NCBI GenBank assembly: GCA_029582165.1 | Contig: CM055877.1 | Location: forward strand, 43,783,249 to 43,847,248 | DNA length: 64,000 bases | Source: Portulaca oleracea | Lineage: Eukaryota > Streptophyta > Magnoliopsida > Caryophyllales > Portulacaceae | Direction: 5' to 3' | The notes under the pieces: model-generated | Seen by the model: only the letters and a program-made list of their open reading frames with translations | The model's database searches: none | Told to the model about the DNA's origin: nothing | Shown: positions 10,421 through 21,848 of the stretch, piece after piece | Layout of the letters: each line of letters begins with the position of its first letter | Position numbering within the stretch: position 1 is the first letter of the stretch | Made by a program: the position numbers and the translations under genes

Positions 10421-13396
10421 TGTAACGCCCCAGAAATTCAATTATAAAAAAGTCAAAGTCAAACTAACGTTAACAAACAAAATTTAGTGGAAGACTCAAA
10501 CTCTTATTGGGCGTCACTGCCGTATCCCCGAAGGAATACAAGGCGAGAAGGAAAACTACAACTGTCTGTCAACGGCAAATCAACTAACAAACTCATACTT
10601 AGAAATAAACCTCAAAACTAACTTCAAGTTTCTTAGAAAAGAAAAGCAACATATTTAACGACTTCTAAACATGTCGTCCTCACGTCTAATTCCCATCCCC
10701 AGCATATAGATCTTCACCTGAAAACAAAACATTTCAAAAATGAGGGGGAAATCTCAATAATGTCTACCCCTAACGTTAGAAACAAGTTCATTTCAATTCA
10801 TTTGAGAGAGAGGGAATAAGTCAAACCTTTTCATAAACCGTTTAACCCTTACGACTGTTTTCCTCAATCCAACCCATTCATTTTATTATGAGGGCGGGAT
10901 ATCAAATCCCATAAAGTAACATCGCCTACCAAAGGCATCAAAACATTCGCCTACCAAAGGCATCAAAGATAATCGCCTACAAAAGGCATAAATATGATAA
11001 TCGCCTACCAAAGGCATCAATAATCGCCTACCAAAGGCATCAAAATAATAATCTCCTACCAAAGGCATCAACAATCGCCTACCAAAGGCATCAAAAATAA
11101 TCGCCTACCAAAGGCATCAACAATCACCTGCCAAAGGCATCAAAGATAATAAACTCGCTTAATGTTTCATTTTGAATTATTAGTATCTTATGCAAAACTC
11201 AGCTCACAGCTCTCAAGTCAAACCCAACCCAGGTTATCAAAACCAATAAGAAAACCATTAATAAAAGACCATCACAACATCTCAACTCATAAATCAAAAT
11301 GCAACAAATAATCAAAACAGATGGTCTAAATTTCAATATAAGGTCCCCATTCGGGATGCAATTCTCAAAACAGATTAGAAAACATTAAAACACATTTAAA
11401 GAGCATCCCAGTGGGGATTAGAGCATAGACATTACCTGATTAATTTCACTTCACAGCAAAAACGAACACACTTGAGCTCACTAACGACGCGAATTAGCTC
11501 GGGCCTAAAATAGAATAATCATTCTAATCAAAACGTGCCCTTCGAAGTTAGTACTACCTTCTAACTAACCCTCCCCTAGGAACACCATAGGTTCCCATCA
11601 TTCAAGAATTTACACTTTAAATTACCTAACACATTCCAAGTAATCACATAACAAGATCAAAACAACCTTTTCACTCAACAACACTTTCATTAATGAATAA
11701 CATCAACAAAAGAGATTACAGCATCCACATAAAAAGGGTCAAAACTTAACTTCCTGACATCCTATAGGTCTGGTTTTAGACTTTTCGGAAACCTCGAAAT
11801 GTCTACTAAAACTCTTAAGTTGAACTCGAGACCCAACACATGCTTTAACGTCCTCAAAAACCGTCATCTTTCCAAACTGTCCCGATCTGACCCAGATCTG
11901 GTAATCGGGGTATAATTAGACTTATAAAATTCCAAAGTCCGATCCGTAAAATTCCTATGAAATCTAACATTTATGGAAACCTCCAGTTCAAAGGGTTTAA
12001 TCAAAGAACGACTATAACTCTCATGGTGATCCGTTCTTTAGACCCTATCAAAACTGTTCCGTTACAAGTTTCCATATAATTGATTATTTCGGTTCTAACT
12101 TTCACCACTCGATCCCGGGGTCCTAATTTGGGCTTAAAACAGTGACTAAGGTTTAAAGTAATTAATCTAATTCAACTAAGGTCCACACACTAAACTTCCT
12201 ACCACCAAAACCAATTTGTAAAACATGAATTTTCTTAATCAAGGTACAAGAAAGAACTAAAGAACATGTGAAAGAATTATAAAGAACATATAAACATATA
12301 AACTACCAAACAAGAATCACAACACTAATTCTTTTTTCGAAGATTCAATTAAGAATCATGAAATTAATTAACAAGAATCGTAATTTAATAAATCAATCAA
12401 CCTAAATTATTTAACAAGATTAAACATAAAATTAAACGTGATTGAACCCTAAGAGAATTAAAGAAACATGCGAATACTTAACTAACGATTCAAGATTTAA
12501 TCTAGATAATTAAACCCTTCAATTCGTGCATACAATAATAGTATTATCTAAAACCCTAACATGATTCACAAGAAACAAAGGTACATCATACAATCGAACA
12601 TTAACAGTTAACTACAACTATTACAACCCTAATACACCAAATTAAAACATAAGGGTTACATATAATAATTTAGACAAATTACACGTAAATAATACAACAC
12701 AAGAACAATTAATTACAAATAACAACTTAATAAAATTACACCCTTAATTACCCAAATTACAAGATTTAAATCAAGAATAAATAACAATCAAAACAGAAAA
12801 ACAAGAATTAAAAGAAGAGGGTTTTTAAAACTGAATTAGGGTTTACGTTAGGGTGGTTCTGGGCGGCGGTTTCCGGCAACTCGAAGAGCGACGGCGGTAT
12901 GGCGGGTTCGGTTGGCGGCGCACGGAGGTCCGGTGGTTGTCGAAGGGGGTGGTGGCGCGTCTTGATTCGAACAGCAGCAATCAACGACGACCACTAGTGT
13001 CTCCTTCGACTGTGAGCGTACGACGAGGATTCCGACGGCGGTTGCCGTGGTGTGACGGTGGAGCGAAGGCGGCTGGGCGGCAGAGCACGATGCAACGCAG
13101 GGAGAATGAGAGAAAAAGAGAGAGAGAAAGAGAGAGAAAGAAAACGATAAAGAGGGGGGTCGGGAGTGGTTACCGGTGATTTGCGGCGGTCGTCGCTCGT
13201 GCGATGTGCGATCAAGTGAGGTGGGACGGCAGAGAGAGAAGGGAGGGAGAGAACTAGGTTTAGGGTTTGATAGGAGATTAGGGTTTTGTGAGACAGGGGG
13301 GGTTTTATATATTATCAACTAAAAAGCCCAACTAATACTAATCTTACTCCTAATCCAACCCAATAAGAAAACAGGTTTTTGGAAAATAATAATAAC

Positions 13397-13466
<70 letters not shown>

Positions 13467-13762
13467 CAATACTAATAATAATAGAATTAATACTAAGCAC
13501 ATAAAAACAATTCACATAATTATTCATATAACAAATTTTAATAAACACAATAATATTAATAGTAATACTAATAATAATTAGAGTAATACTAATAATATTA
13601 AACCCACGAAATTACCGATATACCCTTGTTAGTCCCTCAACGATCCTACGAGCTCAAGTGTTAGCAAAATAAACACAAACGAATAATAAACAATTAACGA
13701 AATCAAACTTAATTTACTAACGACGTCACGGTCAACATCTTTGGATTTTTCGGGGTTTTACA
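10421..13762 (-). mobile_element. solo LTR, family 1 (Ty3/gypsy-like giant LTR)
   Basis: On the minus strand the LTR starts TGTAAAACCCCG and ends GGGGCGTTACA, 3342 bp in all. It is flanked by the perfect 5-bp direct repeat TAGGG (10416-10420 and 13763-13767), so it is a complete insertion reduced to one LTR. It carries every landmark of the family: the dyad minisatellite, an AAT microsatellite at 13399-13464, the CT-rich leader, and a conserved TTTTCAGGTGAAGA acceptor-like site. Confidence 0.92.
10922..11146 (-). repeat. LTR minisatellite, nine copies of a GCCT..AGGC dyad unit
   Basis: Nine copies of roughly TCGCCTACCAAAGGCATCAA repeat with 20-29 bp spacing. Each unit contains GCCT and AGGC as an inverted pair. 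The same array has 15, 4, 4 and 5 copies in other family 1 LTRs of the window. Confidence 0.88.
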
Positions 13763-14262
13763 TAGGGTGACTCCCGTTCTTAGGTTGCTTGAATCTCAAT
13801 GGTTGTTCCAGGGTACAAGTTACCCACTGAGTTGTGGTTTGCTCATACCCCCTTTTCCCTCCCCCTTACAGGTCAATATGAAGATCAGGAGCTGACTGCT
13901 TGTTTGGAGATCGAGTATAGCTAGTTGTTTATGCATATAGAAAGTATTTGTTTTGAAGTTTGAGTTATACTGTAAATGTATTTGGAATGCTTGGGATTGT
14001 TGATGCATTTAAATTGTAATCCGAGCGTGTGGCTCGTGATATGCTCCGGCGTGTGACCGTTGAGTTCTATTTTGGTTTAGTTTATTTATTTCAGGGTTGT
14101 AAGGCTTTAGGCCTGGGAAACGTCCATATTACAGAGGGAACTCTGCCGGATTTTACTCAGAAAATTTTGGAAATTAGTTTTTAAGTGCTTCTTTTTACCT
14201 TTCTCAACCTTAATTAGGTTGAGATTGACCTTAACAGCCCCTATTAGGGAGCGGGCTGTTAC

Positions 14263-15640
14263 AATCCAGGTCTAGGTTATGGTTGCGGTTAAGATCGCTA
14301 TAGTGTGGAAATAGGTTAAAAGGGGTAATAAAGCAACAACTAAACCTAAGGTCGGGTCAAGATGAGGCAATGGGCTTCGGAGGTTTTTCAGGGTATAAAC
14401 GGGAACAAGGAAATGGGTTTTAGCAATGAGAGAGTAAAAACTAAGGAAACCCAAATGAGAATTCTGTTTTGAAAAAGGCCACGGGATCACTCTCATGAGC
14501 GAGTGCTAACTATCCCCTCTCCAGCATTCCATTGACAAGCGTTGGATGTATTCGGGAGCTCTTGATCCCAAATACATCCTACTTGAAGGAAGGATTGGAG
14601 TGGGAAAGTGGTGTTCCCCTTAATCACTCTCTAAAAGATTAACCCATTCCTAATTACCCATTCACACCCTTAATTAGCCCCTAACCCATGAGGTTTCTAG
14701 CAACTAATCATTACCACAACTAAGCTAACAACATCAAATCCAGCCCTAAGCATGATTTCTAATAACGAACAACCAAAACTCAATCAAAGCAATTAAAATG
14801 GCAAGTAAAGTAATTAGCAAGCAAGTAAAGTAATTAACAAAGTAAAGAAGAGTTTAAGGGAAGAGAATACTTATCAAATGCTAGAAATGAACAAAGGAAA
14901 GCAATGGAAATGATGATCCAAAACAATCTGTCAACTGTTGAATCTTCAAATCTTGAGTACAACACCAAAATCCTCATTAAAGCATGAACGAAAGCTGAAT
15001 AAAAGATAGCTAGAAGCTAGATAATCATCAAAACGTTATTTGGAGTATTTATACAAGGCATGGTTGTTGCTCAAAGCACTGCCGTTTTGAGTCAAAAATA
15101 CGCACAGATAGTAGGCCATCGCGGGCGCGACCTAGAGAAGACAGACAGGCGACTCCAGTTTAGCGATAGGTCACGGACGGCACGCTTCTAGTCGCGGGTA
15201 CGATGGTGGGAAAAGTACGATGGTGGGAAAAGCACGCTTCTAGTCGCAGGTACGGTAGGTCGCGGACGTCACAATAGAGGTCCTGGGCACGACTTTCTGG
15301 GAAATCCGGTGTCTAGGCTATGCTTGTCGCGGGCGGCACAACATAGTTAGCACCCGCGACACCTATCTGCCTCCCTTCCCTTGTCTTCGTTCGCGGGCTG
15401 TAGCGCCCACTACAAGGGTTGTAGCGGGTGTTACGCCCCTGTTTTGCACCAAAATTTGGCAAGGGGTTCCCGGGTCGGTTCCGCTTCGCTTCTCGACTCG
15501 GGAAATCACTCGAGATTCCCTAAAAAGCCTATCATAATCTTCATCTCTTATCATCACAAGAACCCTAAATACATATCCTACCCTATCCATCCCAAACTCC
15601 ACAAAAAACCCTAGCCTAAATACATTCAAAACCTAAAAAA
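14263..15640 (-). mobile_element. Athila-like LTR remnant
   Basis: It aligns by eye, in the same order, with the intact Athila LTRs at 34363 and 41470: AATGGGCTTCGGAGGTTTTTC, GTTGGATGTATTCGGGA, ATTAGCCCCTAACCCAT, the GGGAAGAGAATACTTATCAA block and the CTCGGGAAATCAC block. The left end is missing where the preceding LTR ends. The right boundary near 15640 is uncertain because the similarity fades. Confidence 0.65.
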
Positions 15641-15868
15641 GAAGCTTCCTTACCCTCTCTCTATCACCTTTTTCCTACTATCTTTTCTATTATTCTTTTG
15701 ATCCATTTTGGCACTTTGAGATGAGGTTTCTAAGGGCATCAAAGAAGATTCTTCAAAGCATCAAGAGTCTAGGCAAGGCTTTCCCCAACAAAGTAGCAAT
15801 GTAAGCTTTAAGTATTCTTTCTTCCTTGTAAATAATTGTGTATTTGTACCTTTTTTTATCTTGTATAT
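15641..15868. other. target DNA of element E, unassigned
   Basis: It is mixed sequence with no gene visible. Its last five bases, TATAT, recur directly after 20826 and mark the insertion site of element E. Confidence 0.5.
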
Positions 15869-16282
15869 TGTAACGCCCTGGAAATTCAATTCTTACTTAA
15901 CGGTCAAAGTCAAATGTTGACTGACATTAACAGCGGAAGACTCATTTTTTTTCTTTTTAATTGGGCGATACTGTCGTACCCCCGAAGGAATACAAGCCAA
16001 GAAAGGAAAAACTAACAACTAATCATTATTAACTTCAATTTAATAAACAAAAGAACTTTCAAATTCTAGAACAACATAAACTAACATTACGAACGCAATT
16101 CTAAACATAAACTAAACTTATTCTCAAGACTAGCTTCGTCGTCCTCACTGCTAGTTCCCATTCCCATCACAAAACTCTTCACCTAAAAACAAAACATTTA
16201 AAAAAATGAGTCTTCCGCTGTTAATGTCAGTCAATGTTTGACTTTGACCGTTAAGTTAGAATTGAATTTCCAGGGTGTTACA
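15869..16282. repeat. aberrant 5' LTR of element E: inverted LTR 3' end fused to a direct LTR 3' end
   Basis: 15869 to about 16207 is the reverse complement of the last 334 bp or so of the right LTR (from about 20493). About 16200-16282 is the last 76 bp of the LTR in direct orientation. The two outer 76-bp ends therefore form a near-perfect inverted repeat (TGTAACGCCCTGG... and ...CCAGGGTGTTACA). The switch falls in TTAAAAAAATGA, present in similar form in both orientations, so it is a microhomology junction. Confidence 0.85.
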
Positions 16283-16897
16283 GAATGGTATCAGAGCTCT
16301 GGGTTGCGACCTGGTAGCTCCTAAGTGTCTCTTAGGTTTAGTTAGGGCTTAGGAAGCTACGTTCGGAGTAATGAGTGTAGGTTGGGGGAATGGATGTGTG
16401 TCTTTTTCTTTGCTTCCTTTTATGTTGAAATTGTATGTTTTTTGTTGTTGATGACATATGTTGGATGACATACCGCCGCATTTTCTATGAGTAACCGACT
16501 CTAGCTTCTCTAAAAATACCTATATCCCAAGGAGGATATGGAATAGAGCCCTGAGGAGGGCCTTGAACTAGAAGAAGACTCCGACGAGGATTCGGAGGCT
16601 GAAAGAAGACCCGACCCACGAGGAGCAGCCACTGGAGGTTCTTGATTATGGAGAGAAACAGCTTCGAAGAAATACCGTCCTTGTAGTATGGTACGACGGG
16701 AGAGCCATTACACAACTAAAGTATCCACACCAACCCAAAGCATAAGATATGTTGAGTTTCGAGGACGAAACTCTTTTAAAGAGGGTAATGATGTAAAACC
16801 CCGAGTTTTTGGTTAAGGCTACCATTAGTTCCATCTAGCAGATCGTTGGTTTTGAGTTTAAGTTTCGAGGACGAAACTTCTTTTAAGGGGGTAATGA
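16283..16897 (+). other. short internal region of element E with a duplicated polypurine-tract unit
   Basis: The left part matches the start of the internal region of element C. From about 16400 it jumps to the matching 3' part of element C (near 55680), so about 2.6 kb is missing. It ends with two copies of AGTTTCGAGGACGAAAC...GGGTAATGA. Each copy is followed by a TGTAAAACCCCG LTR head (16792 and 16898), 106 bp apart. There is no sense coding; an antisense frame around 16510-16660 resembles one in element C. Confidence 0.75.
16286..16297 (+). promoter_or_regulatory. primer binding site of element E (initiator-Met tRNA)
   Basis: TGGTATCAGAGC, the common plant PBS complementary to the 3' end of initiator methionine tRNA, lies 3 bp after the LTR end TTACA. 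Confidence 0.92.
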
Positions 16898-19800
16898 TGT
16901 AAAACCCCGGAAAATCGGATTATAATTGTCGTTACGTCGTTAGTATTATTTTACGTCTGTTAATTATTTTGTGTTTAAATTGTTAACTCTTGAGCTCGTA
17001 GGACCATCGGGGATTATTAAGGGTAATATAGTCATTTCCTACGTGCAAGGTTATGCATGGGAATAGGGGTATGTTGGTAATTTATATGTTAATTATTGAT
17101 GAGTATGTGTTAGTTTTATTTAGTTAATTATGTGTTTTAGTATTGTTAGTAGTATTGTTATTATTTCCAGAATTAAAAATTATATTTTCCTAATTACTAT
17201 TTTTAGTGTCGGTTAGTGGTGCTTCGTCCCCAAGGTAAGTAATTAGTTTTGACTAAATTAAATACTATTACCATTAATTAACCCTCCTAATATCAAAACC
17301 CTAATGCCTACTCTCTCTCTCCTCCTCCCTCCCTAATCTGCCTGCCGTCAGACCCAGTAACTTCTATAGCCGCCGCCTCCTGCCAGCCACCACCCGGACC
17401 ACCGTCGGTCGCCCAGTGAACAACCACCGCCTTTTTCTCCCTCACTCATTCTCTCTGATATGCTCGTGCTGCTGTTTGCCATTCCGCATCACTGCCACCC
17501 CCAGGCCACCACAACCGCTGCACCACCACCCACGCCGCCAGACACTGTCGTCTCTGCCGTCAGGCACCCTCGCTGCTGCTATTAGCCACCAACTGCCGGG
17601 ACGCGCGACAAGAACGTAAACCGTCACTGTTGTTGCTACCGTTGCGAAGCCCATACACGACCACCGTCCACCGGCGTTGCCAGGACAGCGACGCGGCGGC
17701 CGCCGCTGTCGATCCCCACTCCGACTACAACCTGCTCTGCCCAGCCCCTTTTCGTAATTCTAAACCCAATTCTATTGCCTTGCTCACTGTCGTTGGTTTA
17801 TTAGTATTCATACTTTATTTTCATGATGATCTGATTAGTATTCTGTTAACTGTTCTTATTGTTATTATTAAATTAAGTTACATGAAAGGTGAGGTGGGGT
17901 TATAAGGTCTAGGTTATCAAGTGTTTAAAGTATTTGCACAGTATAATGTTAATAATGGCTAGCTATTACATGTGAAGCACAGTGTTGTTGTAGGTAAGTT
18001 TAGTTTATGGAAGTGTACGTTAATTGTGATAAGTTGCAAGTGATGTGTGTAAGAATTGTTTATGCATGATTATAAATTTAGTTATTGCATATAGTAGGGT
18101 GTTACATATAATTGTGTTTAGGCCTGGCAATTTCTGACCCGACCCGATAACCCGACTCGAACCCGTCCGAAATTTCTGGGTTTTGAATACGATTTTTTCA
18201 ACTAAACCCGAAGTATACCGAACCCGAAAATTAGCGGGTCAAACCCGACCCGCCTGTTTGACCCGAAAATTAACTTTTTGAGTTAAACTTTATTAAAATT
18301 TGTGACTTTGCATTCAAATTTTTAACTATTAATCTATAAGCGTAACTTATTTATTTGTTATTTCTCTTATTTAAGTTAAAATAGTTACAATAATCTATCG
18401 TTGCTAGAAGATAATCATATTTTATTATGTATATTGTACAAAAAGTAGTATTTAGAGACCATTTTTTAAAAAGAAAAAGCGAAAAAAGGTCGCAATCATA
18501 ACCCGTTGAGTTGACCCAAAACCGAAATATACCGGCCGTATTTTCCCGAACCCGAAATACACCCGACCCGTAGTTACTCGAACCCGATATATGACCGACC
18601 CGAAACCGCCCGCCCGACCGAATTGACAGGTCTATTTGTGTTATATTTCTCAAATTATTTTACAAAGTGTGAGTAAATTTTAGGAGTTCGGAGTTAAAAA
18701 CATTAGTTTATGATTATTATTAAATTATACTTTTACAAAGGGTGTCACCTAAATCTTCTAGTCGTTTTTGCAACTTAAATTATGCTATGATAAATAAAGT
18801 TTTGATTTTTAAATAGTAATCGTATTATTTTGAATTGTTACCGTGTGTTATATCGTTATTAAGAGGTTATCGAGTTCTTTTGTTTAAAAGGTTAAATTTG
18901 TTTATATTTTGGTAAAATAGTACCTTTGCTGGTTCCTTATGTGTTTTGAAGTTTAGGGGTCAATGTTTCGTTTTATTTCGATTATTAGCGTGAATTTTAG
19001 GTCTATGTGTTGATTGAGAAAAAATATGTTATTGTGACAATTTATGTTAGTATATGTGTAAGTCAACCGTCGTTATGCTATGGGGGTGAAAGGGGAAGTA
19101 GTGGACCCTAGTAGGCTGTTTAGAATCTCAATTTGCAGTCCCGGGATAGTGTGGTTGGAACTAGGATCGAAAATCCCGAAATAAAAACCCAGTCAGTTGG
19201 ACAGATTTTATGAGTCGTACGATATTGGTCACCATTTATTGTGTAGATAATATATAGCCCTACCTTTTGTTATGGAAATACCTTAGGATGTTAGCTTTCG
19301 TAGGAACTTTACGGATCGGGATTTTGAGGTGTATATTCTGAGTTACGACCCAAATAGCGCACCTAGTCAGATCTGGACAGGTTGTATAGTTGGTTGTTTT
19401 TTAGGACCTTAGACTGTGTTTTAGGTCTCGAGGTCAACATAAGAGTTTTAGTAGACATCATAAGGTTTACAGAAAGTCCAAAACCATACCCATAGGATGT
19501 CGGGAAGTCCACTTATGGTTCATTTTATCCAGACATTAAATTATGTCCAGTTTATTCTTTTGAATAAATGTGTTGTTATGTGTGAATTATTCAATTGATT
19601 GTAATATGGAAGATTTTGTGATATGTGATAGTTAGATGATGTGAGATATGTTTAAAATCTTAATTTATGAATGATGGGAACCTTATAGTGTTCCTAGGGG
19701 TGGGCTAGGTGGAAAATAGATTGCGTTAACTCCGTACGACACGTTTTAATTTTAGAAATTTCGTTATTTTTTAGGCGCGTTCTAAACCGTTCGATCTAAT

Positions 19801-20826
19801 GAGCTCAAGTGTGTTCTGAAGTAAGGAGAAGAATTATCAGGTAATATTTATGTCCTAAATCCCGCTGGGGTGCACTTTAATTGTTTTGATTGATTTTAAG
19901 TTATTTTGCATTTTGCATCCCGAAGGGATTTTATGGTGAAATTTGGCTGTCTATTTTGGATGTTGATTATGTTCTTTGAGTTGGAAAAATGTGGAAAGTC
20001 GTTTATGTGTGATTTGGAAATGGTTTTGAAAATTTGGGTTTGGATTGGATTGAATTGTTGAGTTGGAATGGTATGATATTAAAACTGATTAATAATTCAA
20101 ACGTGGCGTAACTGCGGGTTCGGGCAACGCCCCCAGAGAACTAGGATGTGGTATTTTGTAGGGGGGTTGTCAAGAGACCAGGGATGCCTGATAGGTGCTA
20201 CTTCCCCGGGGTTAGTTTTATGCACGTGTGTGAAATGGATGGTCATCCGTATGATTGTGATTGTGATTGATTGAGAATGCGATATTGAGATATGATTATT
20301 GTGAAGTCTTTGACTTCGAGGGCCAAATAAGCAAGGTCTGGCCGCTTAATAATTCTGAAAGATGGTTTGGTTGGTTGGGAAAGAAAGTTGATTTTGAAAA
20401 GATTTGACTGGTTCACTCCTCCCCCAAAAATGAATTGAAATGGATTTTAAAATTGTTTTAACGGGTAGGGACAGACATTATTGAGTCCTCTTCATTTTTT
20501 AAATGTTTTGTTTTCAGGTGAAGAGTTTTGTGATGGGAATGGGAACTAGCAGTGAGGACGACGAAGCTAGTCTTGAGAATAAGTTTAGTTTATGTTTAGA
20601 ATTGCGTTCGTAATGTTAGTTTATGTTGTTCTAGAATTTGAAAGTTCTTTTGTTTATTAAATTGAAGTTAATAATGATTAGTTGTTAGTTTTTCCTTTCT
20701 TGCCCTGTATTCCTTCGGGGATACGGTAGTAACGCCCAATTAAAAAAAAATGAGTCTTCCGCTGTTAATGTCAGTCAACGTTTGACTTTGACCGTTAAGT
20801 TAGAATTGAATTTCCAGGGCGTTACA
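16898..20826 (+). mobile_element. 3' LTR of element E (family 1)
   Basis: The LTR starts TGTAAAACCCCGG and ends CCAGGGCGTTACA. It is 3929 bp including a 516-bp MITE plus its 8-bp duplication, so about 3.4 kb originally. It has the CT-rich leader near 17300-17740 and the TTTTCAGGTGAAGAG site near 20515. The dyad minisatellite seen in other copies is not present here; the matching place has a GGTATTTTGTAGGGG segment instead. Confidence 0.88.
18119..18634. mobile_element. hAT-like MITE inside the element E LTR
   Basis: The terminal inverted repeats are TAGGCCTGGCAATT and its near complement AATTGACAGGTCTA (2 mismatches in 14). It is flanked by ATTGTGTT and TTTGTGTT, an 8-bp target duplication with one change, as expected for hAT. 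It is full of ACCCGA/ACCCGACCCG repeats near both ends in the same orientation, which may act as subterminal binding sites. There is no transposase, so it is non-autonomous. Confidence 0.82.
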
Positions 20827-21690
20827 TATATTATATTCTTGTTACATGATTCAATGAAATGATTTTATAAAGTATTCCTTCATTTCCCTTCTAAACTTTA
20901 TCAAAAGTACAATTTTAAACTTTTAGTAGAGTCTTTCCTTTTGTGAGAGGCGAACTCTTAAAGTTTACTTTTCGAGTTCGTAGCCTTACCCCCGAATCCA
21001 TTCTTGGGTTTCGCAAGCGAAGTCTTTCTTTATTTTCCTTTTGGTTTTGTCTTGGCTTTTCCCTTAAAAAGTCGGGTGGCGACTCCCATTTCGAACCAAA
21101 ACACATCGAGGATTGCATAAACTATGGTTAACATGGTTTTGCAATGTATCGATGCAACTTTAAGGTTTTCTTTCTTATATTTCTAAATAATACTTGCATA
21201 AATCACTCCCTTCCGAGCCTAATATTTAAATGAGCAAATTGGGTTAAATTTAGAAGAGTTTGGGAACAAGTGGATGTTCACTCTTAAAGGTTTAATTCGA
21301 TGACTCATAAATGCACAAGTAAAGGGAAAGTGAATTTACAAAATATTATTCATAAAATGTAAGGTTGATTTCCTTAGAGAGTTTTCAAAGGTTTAAACCC
21401 CAGCACAAATCACCAAATCATACCCCCAATCCAACGTCGACGTTCGGAAGCTCGAACGGCGAAGAAAAATGTCCACACCAAGATATCTAATGTATCATAT
21501 GAGGTACCATATAACTCACATTGAGCAACATAATCTTGTAATCTAGCAAAATATCTCCAAAATATTTCTTGCTCGATTGTGGAACCCTAACATCAGTCAT
21601 AACTCTCTTTTTTTTTATTTGTTTTCAATTTTTGTATCTACATTTTTCATGGAAGAATCTAGAAAGCAATAAACTATTCACACAAACCAA
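20827..21690 (+). other. unassigned retroelement leader-like DNA
   Basis: No gene is seen. TGGCGACTCCC at 21077-21087 after AAAAAGTCGGG resembles the tRNA-Arg-type PBS context of Tat/Ogre-lineage elements, so this could be the leader of such an element. The evidence is one short motif only. Confidence 0.3.
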
Positions 21691-21848
21691 TAACCAAATA
21701 TAGCATATAACGCCATCCCCGGCACCAAGGGCCGTTGTTCGGTATTAGAAATTGAGTTTTCAAGTAGGGTTGTCAACTCCACAGGGATGGTGTGTCAGAT
21801 TTTTAGGGAATTGGTTTGGTAAGGTTTCAAATTGCAGGAAGCAGTAAA
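21691..21848 (-). other. possible Athila/Tat-type LTR-PBS junction remnant
   Basis: CGCCATCCCCGGCACC, followed by TTGTTCGGTATTAG and CTCCACAGGGATGG, resembles a minus-strand PBS of the TGGCGCC...GCCGGGG type next to an LTR. It is degraded, and no LTR end can be fixed. Confidence 0.3.

Larger units (their letters stand above)
7712..14262 (+). mobile_element. probable giant LTR of a second family, interrupted by the solo LTR at 10421-13762
   Basis: The layout copies that of the family 1 LTRs: CT/GA-rich leader, long AT-rich middle, a CCGGGGTT/ACCGGC block, a CCTTACAGGTCAA acceptor-like site near 13870, and an end GAGCGGGCTGTTACA at 14262. Without the insert it would be about 3.2 kb. The start at TGTAAGATCTGGG is only a guess, and the flanking 5-mers (GTCGA, ATCCA) do not match. 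No PBS follows, so it would be a 3' or solo LTR. Confidence 0.4.
15869..20826 (+). mobile_element. element E: family 1 retrotransposon with an aberrant 5' LTR
   Basis: The whole unit is flanked by TATAT on both sides (15864-15868 and 20827-20831). The right LTR is full length. The internal part is only 615 bp and keeps the PBS and the 3' region. The left LTR is a 414-bp fold-back derived from the 3' end of the LTR. Nothing codes for gag or pol, so it is non-autonomous. The intact target duplication indicates that the rearranged form was what integrated. Confidence 0.85.

Noticed and set aside
12848..13318. 156-codon minus-strand frame and overlapping plus-strand frames
   Set aside because: They lie in the CT-rich leader of the solo family 1 LTR, and the equivalent frames differ between LTR copies.
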